53,281 bases of DNA, taken from contig CAIONQ010000045.1 of assembly GCA_903859705.1 (NCBI GenBank), forward strand, positions 1 to 53,281, in the 5' to 3' direction. Below, in pieces: positions 17,985 to 26,604 of the stretch (positions are counted from its first letter, which is position 1; each line of letters begins with the position of its first letter). The position numbers and the translations under genes were made by a program. The notes below the pieces were generated by a model. It did no database searches, was not told where the DNA came from, and saw only the letters and a list, made by a program, of their open reading frames with translations. The DNA is from an uncultured Chthonomonas sp. (GTDB lineage Bacteria > Armatimonadota > Chthonomonadetes > Chthonomonadales > Chthonomonadaceae).

Positions 17985-18677
17985 ATGACCGCATACGCTC
18001 CAACATGGCAGAATGCACCGTATGTTCAATCGGTGGAGGCAACACCCGACAAGGCAGGTATGAATGCCAATGCAAACGTGCCCCGTATCTCAAGTGAGGA
18101 AGTGCAGCTGATTGAACGATGTAAGGCTGGTGATGCCGCAGCATGGGATCAGCTGTTTAACACTTATCAGCCATTTATCTATAGAATTGCGTACTCATTT
18201 TGCGCGAATATCAACGATGCATCGGATATCGCTGGCCACGTATTTGTACAGGTGTACTTAAAGCTTCACACGTTTCGTGTCGAAGCCAGTTTCAACTCCT
18301 GGATATACCGAATAGTGCGCAATGCTTATCTGGATATGAATGTGCGCCCAATCCATTGCAGCATGTATAGCCTGGATACGGGCCCAACACAGTTTGGAGG
18401 AGAGAGCTGGGGCAATAGTATCCCAGAAACTGCTCCCTCGCCAGAGGCCCTGTGCTGCGGCCGTGAGAAAACAGGAATTCTAACCCGGGCAATCGGCAAC
18501 CTTCCTGGTACTTACCGGGAGATGCTTGTTATGTATCACCTTAAGGGCATAACATATGCGGAGATTGCGAACGCAACCGGGTTGCCAATAGGTACTGTTA
18601 AGTCCAGACTAAACCGTGCAAAGTCGCTGCTAAGGGAACGGCTTGCGCCTATGAAAGAAGTCTTTATCGGCGCTTAG
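17985..18677 (+). CDS. RNA polymerase sigma-70 factor, ECF-like
   Basis: 230 residues. A 35-residue N-terminal extension is followed by region 2 (about 40-115: WDQLFNTYQPFIYRIAYSF, DASDIAGHVFVQVYLKL, FNSWIYRIVRNAYLD) and region 4 (about 165-222: LPGTYREMLVMYHLKGITYAEIANATGLPIGTVKSRLNRAK). Region 3 is absent, as in ECF factors. There is no recognisable anti-sigma gene next to it, so its control is probably transcriptional or through a distant or unconventional partner; the upstream two-component pair is the obvious candidate. Sites with GGAAC-N17-CGT(C/T) surround the gene in the window and are its likely targets. Confidence 0.88.
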   Translation: MTAYAPTWQNAPYVQSVEATPDKAGMNANANVPRISSEEVQLIERCKAGDAAAWDQLFNTYQPFIYRIAYSFCANINDASDIAGHVFVQVYLKLHTFRVEASFNSWIYRIVRNAYLDMNVRPIHCSMYSLDTGPTQFGGESWGNSIPETAPSPEALCCGREKTGILTRAIGNLPGTYREMLVMYHLKGITYAEIANATGLPIGTVKSRLNRAKSLLRERLAPMKEVFIGA

Positions 18678-18731
18678 CTATCGGTCCACTTCTATGTGGT
18701 TTGGTACTCCTTATAGCCACCAAACAATAAT

Positions 18732-18757
18732 GGAACATATCTGTGATCTGTGCCGTT
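18732..18757 (+). promoter_or_regulatory. ECF-type promoter GGAAC-N17-CGTT ahead of the 50-aa basic protein
   Basis: GGAAC at 18732-18736 and CGTT at 18754-18757 are separated by 17 bases. GGAAC-N16/17-CGTT is the consensus of general-stress EcfG-type factors in other bacteria. The predicted start near 18764 gives a leader of about 45 bases to the ATG at 18810. Confidence 0.55.
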
Positions 18758-18809
18758 TGACATCCACAGGGTAGCCCTGTTCGCTTAGTAGCAGAAAGAA
18801 GTACTTACC

Positions 18810-18962
18810 ATGGAAAAGAACGGAAAGAAGCTGAAAACCAAAGTGGTTAAAGTGAAGGCAACAGATTCTACAGTTGAACTGGCCGCGGAAGCGCCGGTGG
18901 ATCCAAAGCGGAAAGCCGCGGAGGCTCCTCAGGCCAAGAAAGCTGGCGGCAAGAAACATTAG
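18810..18962 (+). CDS. Small Lys/Ala-rich basic protein (50 aa)
   Basis: An ATG preceded by AGAAAGAAG opens a 50-codon frame ending in TAG at 18960-18962. The protein begins MEKNGKKLKTKVVKVKAT and ends with AKKAGGKKH; nearly a third is lysine, alanine and proline are frequent, and there are no aromatic residues. It resembles histone-H1-like or other disordered nucleic-acid-binding tails in composition only. An ECF-type promoter stands 53 bp upstream, and the sigma gene is the preceding gene, so a stress-induced role is likely. I know of no family for it. Confidence 0.6.
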   Translation: MEKNGKKLKTKVVKVKATDSTVELAAEAPVDPKRKAAEAPQAKKAGGKKH

Positions 18963-19030
18963 TAATTCTATAAGCTGTGGCTGGAGTAGATCCAGAGGCT
19001 CTAAAGCGTCAGTAAACATCGCAACTGGGT

Positions 19031-19064
19031 CCGGCAAAGTTGCCGGGCGGGTGGTTTACACCCG
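19031..19064 (+). repeat. Two tandem small hairpins
   Basis: CCGGCAA-AG-TTGCCGG (19031-19046) is followed by CGGGTG-GTTTA-CACCCG (19048-19064), both with perfect arms. No T run follows. They could stabilise the 3' end of the upstream transcript or form part of a small RNA. Confidence 0.4.
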
Positions 19065-19152
19065 GTGATCTATCTGAAACTCTCGCCTCTATCTGAACCT
19101 GCCATATCGCCCGGAAGTGAAGTGCAACCTTCCCTGCCGGACACCAATACCA

Positions 19153-19188
19153 CGGGCCACAGATAACAAAACAGTTATCCGTGGCCCG
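19153..19188 (+). terminator. Strong hairpin, probable terminator
   Basis: Arms CGGGCCACAGATAAC and GTTATCCGTGGCCCG pair over 15 positions with one mismatch around a 6-base A-rich loop, followed by AGGTATTTTGTC. It most likely ends the transcript of the 50-aa basic protein. Confidence 0.6.
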
Positions 19189-19393
19189 AGGTATTTTGTC
19201 TATCTACCAGGTGTCTTACGGCTCGTAGTTCTGCCATCATACCTGCGCCGGCACCCCATCAATCCCCAACATGGATCGCCAATATTTTTGCTCGCAGCAG
19301 CCGAGCAGTAATGGCATTGGTAAGCAGGAAGGTATATTATCAGGAGTTAAAAGGAGCACTTGTATCTGCCGATAGTTATGGGAGGGATTTGGG

Positions 19394-21085
19394 ATGCCTG
19401 TTTGTTCCGCAAAAGTCCGATCACGGATGATCAGAGCGCTTGCAGCGTGCGCGGTTGCTCTGGCACTATCAAGTACCGAGGCACATGCTCAGAAGCACAA
19501 TGAGTATGTTGCAGGCTACTTAATTGTTCCCATATCAGATAGGCCGGATCGCTCGTTTAGTGCGGGTTACTCGATGTACATTTCTGCGTGGCCGTTGCTG
19601 CGTACCTATCCGGGGCATCGGTTTCAAAGTGGTTTGCCCGGAACGTGGATGTTTGCTCAGCACGATGGCAAAGCCCCAGAAAACATGTACTCCGATATTG
19701 AAGGTGGCCTTGGTTGGTGGACGGATACGCGATTTCCCACCGAAACGCCGAAGTTTATCATGGGCGGGGTTGCCCCCAATTTTTCTGCTATTGCCAATGG
19801 CCCAGCGCATGGTTGGGGAGATTGGAAAGAGCCACGTGGGCTCTATGGAGTAGCGCAACTCACACCCTGGCTGCTGTTTCCGCTAGATGGCCTCAATATC
19901 AAACGAGGAGCAGCCGGAGAGCTATTTGGCTACGGTTACCTGAACCTTCCGCTTGTGGAAGCGCGTACCACCACCGAGGGGCAGGCGGTGCCAACTGGCT
20001 CCAACTGCTGGACCCTGTTCCTCAACTCAGCAAACTTTAAGGGCCCTGTAGCCTACTTTCAACCACAGTTCTTCTCTCATGCCACTATCAAAGAGCCACG
20101 CCTAATTGGGCAGCTTCTGGATACTCGCCCATCGGACCCTAACCGCGCCGTACAGATGGAGACACAGTACATTCCCTGCCGTATGGTAACCGATTCTCAC
20201 GGAGAATCCTGGGCTCGCATCTCACCAACCGCCTTCCCTGGAAGTGAAGATGGCAAATCCACCCTGATCCATCAGGATAATGTCTACAGCAAGGCGGCCC
20301 TGTATGATTCGGTTGCAGCGTGGTTTGCAGGCGGTCCACCCTCGGCCGGTTCACTAAATCCGGAGGGCATCCACTCGCGCACCTTCTCTGGTGGTGGCGG
20401 CGCAACATGGCAGGTACGCGTACCACATCCAGATGGCAGTGATGCAAAAGAGGTGCGAACCAACATCGACTGGAGTGCGTTTGCAAAACCCGTGGCTCTT
20501 GATGACCATACGTTTGGATATGAGTGGAACTTTAGCGCAGCTTCAAAAACTCACACACCAACGGGCGATCTAACCACACTTCCAGAGTACTATCACCTCA
20601 ATGGCGCACCGGGCTCTAACAAGGCTAAATGGGAGCCGGTGCCCGCCTCCCAGGTTCCTGCAGAAACTGGCCTAAATGCTTACCAGTGGACCACTCCCAA
20701 CGAAGGGAACCCTCAGCCATACGATACGCCCGAAGATCCCAACAGTTTGTGGAAGAAGCCGGGGCCAAAGGCAGGCCCATTCAAGGCCCACCTTGCAGAT
20801 GGCAGTGTGGTAACGTACTACTGGTATCGGTTTGCCGATCAGCCTGCTGTACTCGCCTCTGGTCTTTCTGATCAAGAGCGCGAGCAGTTACAGAAAAAGG
20901 TTGAGATGATTCATCGCAGTTGGCCCAAAAACCGCAACTACCTTCCACCACCCACCACAAAGACGGCCGGCAAACTCGCAGGTATCGATCCCGCGCTTCT
21001 TATGAAGCCGCCGAAGGGCTTGGAAATTGGCTTTGTGCCAATCGCCACCCGCCAGGAGCTTGATGCAATACCTGGCAAGCGATAG
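19394..21085 (+). CDS. Secreted protein of unknown function
   Basis: 563 residues. A signal peptide (about 1-33, hydrophobic core ALAACAVALALSS, cleavage near AHAQ) indicates export. GGGAGGG before the ATG supports this start. The mature protein is rich in Trp, Pro and Gly, with a region mentioning HGWGDWKEPRGLYGVAQLTPW and several aromatic beta-strand-like stretches, and has no membrane segment after the signal peptide. I recognise no domain or catalytic motif. A chagasin-type protease inhibitor gene follows 48 bp later with its own ribosome site, so the two are probably co-transcribed and both act outside the cytoplasm. Confidence 0.75.
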   Translation: MPVCSAKVRSRMIRALAACAVALALSSTEAHAQKHNEYVAGYLIVPISDRPDRSFSAGYSMYISAWPLLRTYPGHRFQSGLPGTWMFAQHDGKAPENMYSDIEGGLGWWTDTRFPTETPKFIMGGVAPNFSAIANGPAHGWGDWKEPRGLYGVAQLTPWLLFPLDGLNIKRGAAGELFGYGYLNLPLVEARTTTEGQAVPTGSNCWTLFLNSANFKGPVAYFQPQFFSHATIKEPRLIGQLLDTRPSDPNRAVQMETQYIPCRMVTDSHGESWARISPTAFPGSEDGKSTLIHQDNVYSKAALYDSVAAWFAGGPPSAGSLNPEGIHSRTFSGGGGATWQVRVPHPDGSDAKEVRTNIDWSAFAKPVALDDHTFGYEWNFSAASKTHTPTGDLTTLPEYYHLNGAPGSNKAKWEPVPASQVPAETGLNAYQWTTPNEGNPQPYDTPEDPNSLWKKPGPKAGPFKAHLADGSVVTYYWYRFADQPAVLASGLSDQEREQLQKKVEMIHRSWPKNRNYLPPPTTKTAGKLAGIDPALLMKPPKGLEIGFVPIATRQELDAIPGKR

Positions 21086-21133
21086 CACTTGTGACTGAAT
21101 GAAATAACAAAACCTTCAAGGAGAACACTACAC

Positions 21134-21547
21134 ATGCACAATAAACAGTTAGCCGTTACTGTGGCTTTGATCGCTTTTATGGCAAATACACCAATTCTCG
21201 CCCAGGATAAAGTGAAGCCGGTACCAACAAAGCTCGTTATCTTAAATGAGGCCGGATCAGGCAAGAAGGTTACACTTACAAAAGGCATAAGCCTTGTGGT
21301 CAACCTGCCAGATAATGCATCAACTGGGTTTGCCTGGGAGGCCACCATTCCGGCAGTGATTAAACTCAAATCTGCAAATGTCGACCCGCCTAAAGATAAA
21401 ATGGCTGTTGGTGGCGGCACGATAAAGCACTTCATATTCACCGGCGCTAAACCAGGCAAAGGTACTCTCAAGCTTATTTACCGCCGCTCGTTTGAGAAAA
21501 ATGTACCGCCCGCAAAAACATTTCAGGTGGAAGTAACCGTTAAGTAG
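21134..21547 (+). CDS. Chagasin-family (I42) cysteine protease inhibitor, secreted
   Basis: 137 residues with a signal peptide (1-24, ending PILAQ). The mature domain shows the three inhibitory loops of the chagasin fold: NASTGFAWE (the NPSTGY-type loop, L2) near residue 58, MAVGGGTIKHFIF (the GxGG-type loop, L4) near 92, and RRSFEK (the RPW-type loop, L6) near 120. Each departs a little from the consensus. Chagasins are tight inhibitors of papain-like peptidases. AAGGAG precedes the ATG. The cotranscribed upstream secreted protein could be its target, its partner or unrelated. Confidence 0.82.
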   Translation: MHNKQLAVTVALIAFMANTPILAQDKVKPVPTKLVILNEAGSGKKVTLTKGISLVVNLPDNASTGFAWEATIPAVIKLKSANVDPPKDKMAVGGGTIKHFIFTGAKPGKGTLKLIYRRSFEKNVPPAKTFQVEVTVK

Positions 21548-21592
21548 CCGGGCTGCATCGCCACCTTCAGGCCGAATTGTAATTAACTTAGA

Positions 21593-21620
21593 ATCCCCGC
21601 ACGCTAATCCCGGCGGGGAT
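21593..21620 (+). terminator. Hairpin, possible terminator
   Basis: Perfect arms ATCCCCGC / GCGGGGAT around a 12-base loop, 46 bp after the chagasin stop and 22 bp before the next ATG. No T run follows, so it may instead be an mRNA-processing or regulatory stem for the next gene. Confidence 0.4.
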
Positions 21621-21641
21621 CAACACTTTCAGGTACTCACG

Positions 21642-23372
21642 ATGGCCATCAAAACCAATAAAATGAAACTCGCCACAGCCTTCTACCAGACTATTGCTCT
21701 TGCTTCCTGCCTGGGTGTTGCTCCGGCAGCAATAGCCCAACAGGTGCGTGCACAACACGGCATGGTTGCCTCTGCAAGCAGTATTGCTTCTCAGGTTGGC
21801 GTGGATATCTTGAAAAAGGGTGGCAACGCGGTAGACTCTGCCTGCGCAGTAGGGCTTGCTCTGGCAGTTACTTACCCGGTAGCGGGCAACCTTGGTGGCG
21901 GAGGCTTTATGCTAATTCGCCAGCCAGACGGAAACTCCATCGCAATTGATTATCGCGAAACTGCGCCCGCTGCGGCGGCTCGAAACATGTACTTAGATGC
22001 TGCTGGCAATGTAAAGCCCGGGTTATCGCTTACGGGGTATCGGGCATCCGGGGTGCCAGGCACCGTTGCCGGATTGGGGATGGCCCACAAGAAATACGGG
22101 CACCTGCCCTGGCGAGATATTGTGGAGCCAGCACGCAAGCTTGCAGCGCAAGGCATCCCGGTTAGCTATGGTATGGCAAATGGCCTCCGTGCTACGAAGG
22201 AACTGGCAAAGTTTGCTGAGAGCAAGCGCATCTTTCTCAAGTCTGGAGAGTACTACCGTACGGGTGATACCTTTAGGCAGCCGGAGCTTGCTGCCACGTT
22301 GGAACGCATTCAGAAGCTTGGCCCGGCAGAGTTCTACACCGGTGCTACCGCAAAGCTGATTATCGAAGACATGAAGAAGCATCGTGGGCTGATAACCCTC
22401 AACGATCTAGCTTCCTATCACCCCGTGGAGCGTACACCGGTAAAGGGAACGTATCGTGGCTACGATATTATCTCTATGCCTCCACCCAGCTCTGGCGGCG
22501 CTGCCCTGATTCAGATGCTGAATATTCTGGAAAGGCATGATCTGGCCAGTATGGGCTACAATTCGGCATCAGCAAATCACCTGATGATCGAAACCATGCG
22601 CCGAGCCTTTGCAGATAGATCTGAATTCCCAGGCGATCCTGATTTTGTGAAGGTGCCCGTTGGCGGGCTTACTTCTAAGAAGTATGCCGAAGAGCTGGAT
22701 GCCACTATCCGCACGGACCATGCAACCCCAAGCACTGAAATTGGGCACGGTGCGCCAGGAGTATATGAAAGCCCGGAAACCACCCATTTCTCTGTGGTGG
22801 ATAGTGCTGGCTGCGCGGTATCCAACACCTACACCCTCAATATGGGATATGGCAGTGCGGTTACCATAGCGGGTGCAGGCTTTTTGATGAACGATGAGAT
22901 GGATGATTTCACCAGCAAACCGGGCTCGCCAAACGGGTTTGGGCTAATACAGGGTGAGGCAAATGCCATTGTGCCGGGCAAACGGCCACTCTCTTCCATG
23001 ACACCCACCATTTTGTGTCGCAACGGTAAGCTGTTTATGGTTATTGGCAGCCCGGGTGGCCCCACAATCATAAACACCGTGCTGCAAGTAATCCTAAATG
23101 TTGTGGATCACGGCATGGATATTGGGCATGCCATTGCGGCACCACGCTTTCATCATCAATGGATACCAGATGTGGTTGCCGCCGAAACATACGCATTCCC
23201 AGCTGAGGTAATGCAAGCGTTAACCGCACGCGGCCACATTATAGATCAACCCGCGCAGGCTAAAGTCAGGCATCAGGGTGATGCCGAGGGCATCCTCATC
23301 GATCCAACTACCGGAGACCGAGTTGGTGCCTCCGATCCACGCTCTTCGGATGCTGCTGCAAAAGGCTACTGA
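21642..23372 (+). CDS. ggt: Gamma-glutamyltranspeptidase, secreted
   Basis: 576 residues, the usual length. It hydrolyses or transfers the gamma-glutamyl group of glutathione in the periplasm. A signal peptide spans about 1-30 (LASCLGVAPAAIAQQ). The large-subunit start GGNAVDSACAVGLALAVTYPVAGNLGGGGF is typical. Autocleavage should occur before T381 in ETTHFSVVDSAG, which becomes the N-terminal nucleophile of the small subunit. The small subunit has the substrate-binding PLSSMTPTI and GSPGGPTIINTV motifs. An ATG at 21663 is an in-frame alternative start. It ends in front of a bidirectional terminator. Confidence 0.93.
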   Translation: MAIKTNKMKLATAFYQTIALASCLGVAPAAIAQQVRAQHGMVASASSIASQVGVDILKKGGNAVDSACAVGLALAVTYPVAGNLGGGGFMLIRQPDGNSIAIDYRETAPAAAARNMYLDAAGNVKPGLSLTGYRASGVPGTVAGLGMAHKKYGHLPWRDIVEPARKLAAQGIPVSYGMANGLRATKELAKFAESKRIFLKSGEYYRTGDTFRQPELAATLERIQKLGPAEFYTGATAKLIIEDMKKHRGLITLNDLASYHPVERTPVKGTYRGYDIISMPPPSSGGAALIQMLNILERHDLASMGYNSASANHLMIETMRRAFADRSEFPGDPDFVKVPVGGLTSKKYAEELDATIRTDHATPSTEIGHGAPGVYESPETTHFSVVDSAGCAVSNTYTLNMGYGSAVTIAGAGFLMNDEMDDFTSKPGSPNGFGLIQGEANAIVPGKRPLSSMTPTILCRNGKLFMVIGSPGGPTIINTVLQVILNVVDHGMDIGHAIAAPRFHHQWIPDVVAAETYAFPAEVMQALTARGHIIDQPAQAKVRHQGDAEGILIDPTTGDRVGASDPRSSDAAAKGY

Positions 23373-23379
23373 AACAAAT

Positions 23380-23425
23380 ATCGGGCGGTACCAGCAGAAC
23401 CATTGAGGCTGCGGCACCGCCCGAT
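23380..23425. terminator. Bidirectional hairpin terminator
   Basis: Perfect 10-bp arms ATCGGGCGGT / ACCGCCCGAT enclose a 26-base loop between the convergent ggt and DUF1549/DUF1553 genes. Confidence 0.55.
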
Positions 23426-23441
23426 CTTCATACTCTACGCC

Positions 23442-26324
23442 TTAATCCAGATAAAAGAACTCGTCTAGATTTATTGCCAGTAAGCACATGTACTTCTGGG
23501 CCAGTTCTTCCGAGGAGCCCCGCTTCTTCAATCTATCCCTCAGGGCAAGGCACTCTTTAATGTCTTTGAGCGAAGGCTCTCGCTGCTGCACAAGCTCTAA
23601 CATGCGTTTTGCAAAAGCAGCTGGCACGGATCCCACATCTTTTCTTACTCTGGCCGCCATCACCTCCGCCTGTGCATTGGCAAATGGGCCATTCATAAGG
23701 CCCAGCGCCTGTGTGGGCTGCGTAGAGGCAAAGCGGCTGGGCGCAGAGCGATCTCCGTCCGGCAAATCAAACGCGGCCAGCATGGGGTATGTAAGGGAAC
23801 GTTTTGCAAAGATATAGATGCTACGTCGGTTCATATCTTCCGGAGCCATCCGCTCGGTATACCAGTCTTTACCCGGGCGGCTCTGCGCAGCCAGAATCTC
23901 TTTTGGTATCTCAGGGTACACGCCAGGGCCAAACATTTTCAGATTTAAGGCTCCTGTCACCGAGAGGACTGAATCTCGGATCTCCTCAGCAGTGAGGCGG
24001 CGCATATCGAACCGCCAGAAGGTATCGTTCTGCGGATCTTTGCTCAGTGCCAGGGTATTGCCTGTCGAAGCCTGTTTGTAGGTATCGCTGGAGAGTATCA
24101 GCTTATGCAGCTTCTTAAAGCTCCAGCCATCTTTCATAAACTTCTGTGCAAGCCAGTCTAACAACTCCGGCTGAGTTGGGCGGGAACCCTGCAGGCCAAA
24201 ATCATTGGGAGTGCGCACAATGCCTCTGCCAAAATGGTACTGCCACACGCGATTAACGATGACGCGTGCCGTAAGTGGATTGTCTTCTGAGGCAATCCAG
24301 TTTGCCAGTGCAGTCCTTCGGCCCGTAGTTTTGCCATCAACAGGCGGCTGATATTTAAAGACAACATCGGGTGCAACGCATATCGGCACACCTGGCTCAA
24401 CCGTATCGCCTTCAGCAGTCGGCACGCCTCGCAGCAGGATATGCGTTGGCTTTGGCCCCGTATTTTCGGTTACAGATATCACTTTATCTGTAGGCGGCGC
24501 CTGCTCTTCTAGAGCTGCCTGTGTATTAATTACGCTCTCCAACTCATCAGCTTTGTCTTTTCCGATGAGCTTGGCAAGGTCCGGGCCCAGGAGCGTTGGC
24601 AACTCTCCGGCACCGCAGCTTTCCAGGGCAGAGAGCGGGCGCCATGCAAAGTCTGGGCCGCTCCATGAGATGGCAAGCCCGTGCATGTGCTGGCGCTGAA
24701 CGTAGATAAGGCTGACTCCATGTTTCCCCGGCGATAGATGCCGCTTCGCCACCATTTCAGTTGGCTTGCCATCTTTTGTGGCAAACGTTTCAAACAGCGT
24801 GCCATCAACCGAGAATCGGAACCCGCCCTGAGATTTGAAACGGAATGTGTACTCGCCATCCTTTGGCACCGTTAACTGGGCGTTGTACTCTATTGAGAAC
24901 TCTTCGTTGCGCTGCCGGGGGGCTATACTTATGAAATTGCCTTTAACATTACCGCTCGCTATAGAAGGTTCGTTCTCAAATTCCGGTATTCTTCGCCAAT
25001 CTCGCTCATACAGCCTGTAAGTGGTTTCGGATAGATCGGCAGGGTTGTAGTATTGGGCACCCTTTGAGGCAATCAGCTTTTCTATTTCCGTAATTTTTGC
25101 CAGGCTGGCAGTGCGGCTTTCCTTAAGCGCAGCCATCTTCTGATCGTACTCTCGCTTTGCAGCCGAATCAACAAACCACACCGTTTCATCTGAATCACCG
25201 CCGTTGCGGTAACGGTTCATTGGGCGGAACACAGCCAGCATCTTGTAGTAATCGCGCTGTGGAATGGGATCGAGCTTATGATCGTGGCAGCGAGCACAAT
25301 CCAGAGTTAGGCCGAGAAACGCCTGCCCGGTGGTGGCCACAATATCATCAAGGTCGTCGTACTCCGCCTGCAGTCTGTCTGCTGGCTCATCATCCCACAA
25401 TCCCAGTCGGAAAAATCCTGTGCCAACCGCGGGAGCATGGGCCGGATCACCCATTTCATCCCCAGAAATTTGCTCTTTTACAAACTGGTTGTATGGTTTG
25501 TCCTGATTAAAGGCCCGAATAACATAATCACGATAGCGGTAGGTGTATGGCTTGGGGTTATCCCGCTCGTAAGAGTTCGTTTCGGCAAAACGCACCAGGT
25601 CTAGCCAGTGTCGGGCCCACTTCTCGCCGTAATGGGGCGATGCCAGCAGGCGGTCCACCAGCTTATCGTAAGCATTGGGCGCTTTATCGGCTATAAATAG
25701 TCGCACCTCTTCCGGGGTTGGCGGCAGGCCAGTTAAGTCGTAACTCAGGCGGCGAATTAACTCTCGCCTTGTGGCAACACCAGTTGGCTTAAGGCCCTTT
25801 TTGGCAAGGCCAGATCTTATGAACGCATCTATTGGGTTTGTTGCGCCCGCAATCTTGGGAACTGAAGGATGTGTGATCTTCTGGAAGCTCCAGTGCTTTT
25901 TGCCCAATTCGGCAAGAGTTGCTGCTGGCTTCGATTTGCCCGTGGGCCAAACTGCTCCAGAGGACACCCACTGCTCCAGCGCGGCAATTTTGTCCTTTGC
26001 AAGCTCGCCGCCAACCGGCATCTTCTGTTTGCCGCCCTCGCCTTTAACGCGCACAAGTATCTCTTTTGCAATCTGCATAGATACGGGTGCATCCAGGCGC
26101 AATCCACCTTGTTTGCTGGATTCGCTGTGGCAAGAAGTGCAAGATGCAAGCAAAACAGGCCGCACCTTGCTTTCAAAAAATGTGATTTGCTCTGCAGAAG
26201 CCTGGGCACCAGGTTTCTGCGCTTGTGCAGGCATGTGCGCTGTGCAACAAAGAGATATGGTTAAGACTGAAAGCAGTCGTTGAAGCTGAATGGAAAAGAG
26301 TGTATCTGGCAAAATGACCCTCAC
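23442..26324 (-). CDS. Secreted PSD1-DUF1549-PA14-DUF1553 cytochrome-like protein
   Basis: 960 residues from a GTG at 26324. A signal peptide covers about 1-36. The planctomycete cytochrome-c domain has C62-TS-C65-H66. DUF1549 carries the family's signature WARHWLDLVRFAET and C343-AR-C346-H347-DHKLDPI. A PA14-like beta domain (about 440-560: DGEYTFRFKSQGGFRFSVDGTLF, RQHMHGLAISWSGPDF) is inserted before DUF1553 (NPLTARVIVNRVWQYHFGRGIV; LLDWLAQKF). PA14 domains usually bind glycans. Unlike the copy at 1066, it has no DUF1501 neighbour. It is probably surface-exposed and linked to polysaccharide use; the reaction is unknown. The start codon is uncertain because no good ribosome site precedes it. 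Confidence 0.85.
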   Translation of the reverse strand: MRVILPDTLFSIQLQRLLSVLTISLCCTAHMPAQAQKPGAQASAEQITFFESKVRPVLLASCTSCHSESSKQGGLRLDAPVSMQIAKEILVRVKGEGGKQKMPVGGELAKDKIAALEQWVSSGAVWPTGKSKPAATLAELGKKHWSFQKITHPSVPKIAGATNPIDAFIRSGLAKKGLKPTGVATRRELIRRLSYDLTGLPPTPEEVRLFIADKAPNAYDKLVDRLLASPHYGEKWARHWLDLVRFAETNSYERDNPKPYTYRYRDYVIRAFNQDKPYNQFVKEQISGDEMGDPAHAPAVGTGFFRLGLWDDEPADRLQAEYDDLDDIVATTGQAFLGLTLDCARCHDHKLDPIPQRDYYKMLAVFRPMNRYRNGGDSDETVWFVDSAAKREYDQKMAALKESRTASLAKITEIEKLIASKGAQYYNPADLSETTYRLYERDWRRIPEFENEPSIASGNVKGNFISIAPRQRNEEFSIEYNAQLTVPKDGEYTFRFKSQGGFRFSVDGTLFETFATKDGKPTEMVAKRHLSPGKHGVSLIYVQRQHMHGLAISWSGPDFAWRPLSALESCGAGELPTLLGPDLAKLIGKDKADELESVINTQAALEEQAPPTDKVISVTENTGPKPTHILLRGVPTAEGDTVEPGVPICVAPDVVFKYQPPVDGKTTGRRTALANWIASEDNPLTARVIVNRVWQYHFGRGIVRTPNDFGLQGSRPTQPELLDWLAQKFMKDGWSFKKLHKLILSSDTYKQASTGNTLALSKDPQNDTFWRFDMRRLTAEEIRDSVLSVTGALNLKMFGPGVYPEIPKEILAAQSRPGKDWYTERMAPEDMNRRSIYIFAKRSLTYPMLAAFDLPDGDRSAPSRFASTQPTQALGLMNGPFANAQAEVMAARVRKDVGSVPAAFAKRMLELVQQREPSLKDIKECLALRDRLKKRGSSEELAQKYMCLLAINLDEFFYLD

Positions 26325-26604
26325 GGTGTGTCAGAACCTGGCATTCGCGGCGTTCCGCAGTTACCTTAGATGTTACCCCAGCATCAAAGTGTCAGGAAAG
26401 CTTCACCACACACAACACATATTCACCCACTGTAGCCAGTTTTTGCATAATTCCGTTCTCGAATACTGAAGGTGACTGTTCTATTAGGTATGATGATAGT
26501 ATCCTATGCTCACCTCATCACAACAATCCATCCTGCTTTAGTATGCAAATCCGGCTACCACATGCGGGAAATGTCTTCGAACTTTAGAACTGCCTCCTGT
26601 AACG

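Larger units (their letters stand above)
18963..19393. other. Gene-free region with three hairpins
   Basis: 431 bp with no supported ORF. It holds two tandem hairpins (19031-19064) and a strong terminator-like stem (19153-19188). The distance from the 50-aa gene to the terminator, about 190 bases, would leave a long structured 3' tail or a separate small RNA. The final 60 bases are A/G-rich and precede the next gene's ribosome site. Confidence 0.5.

Noticed and set aside
26490-26512. A dyad symmetry in the AT-rich tract upstream of 26605
   Set aside because: Only the outer three bases pair; the inner bases do not.
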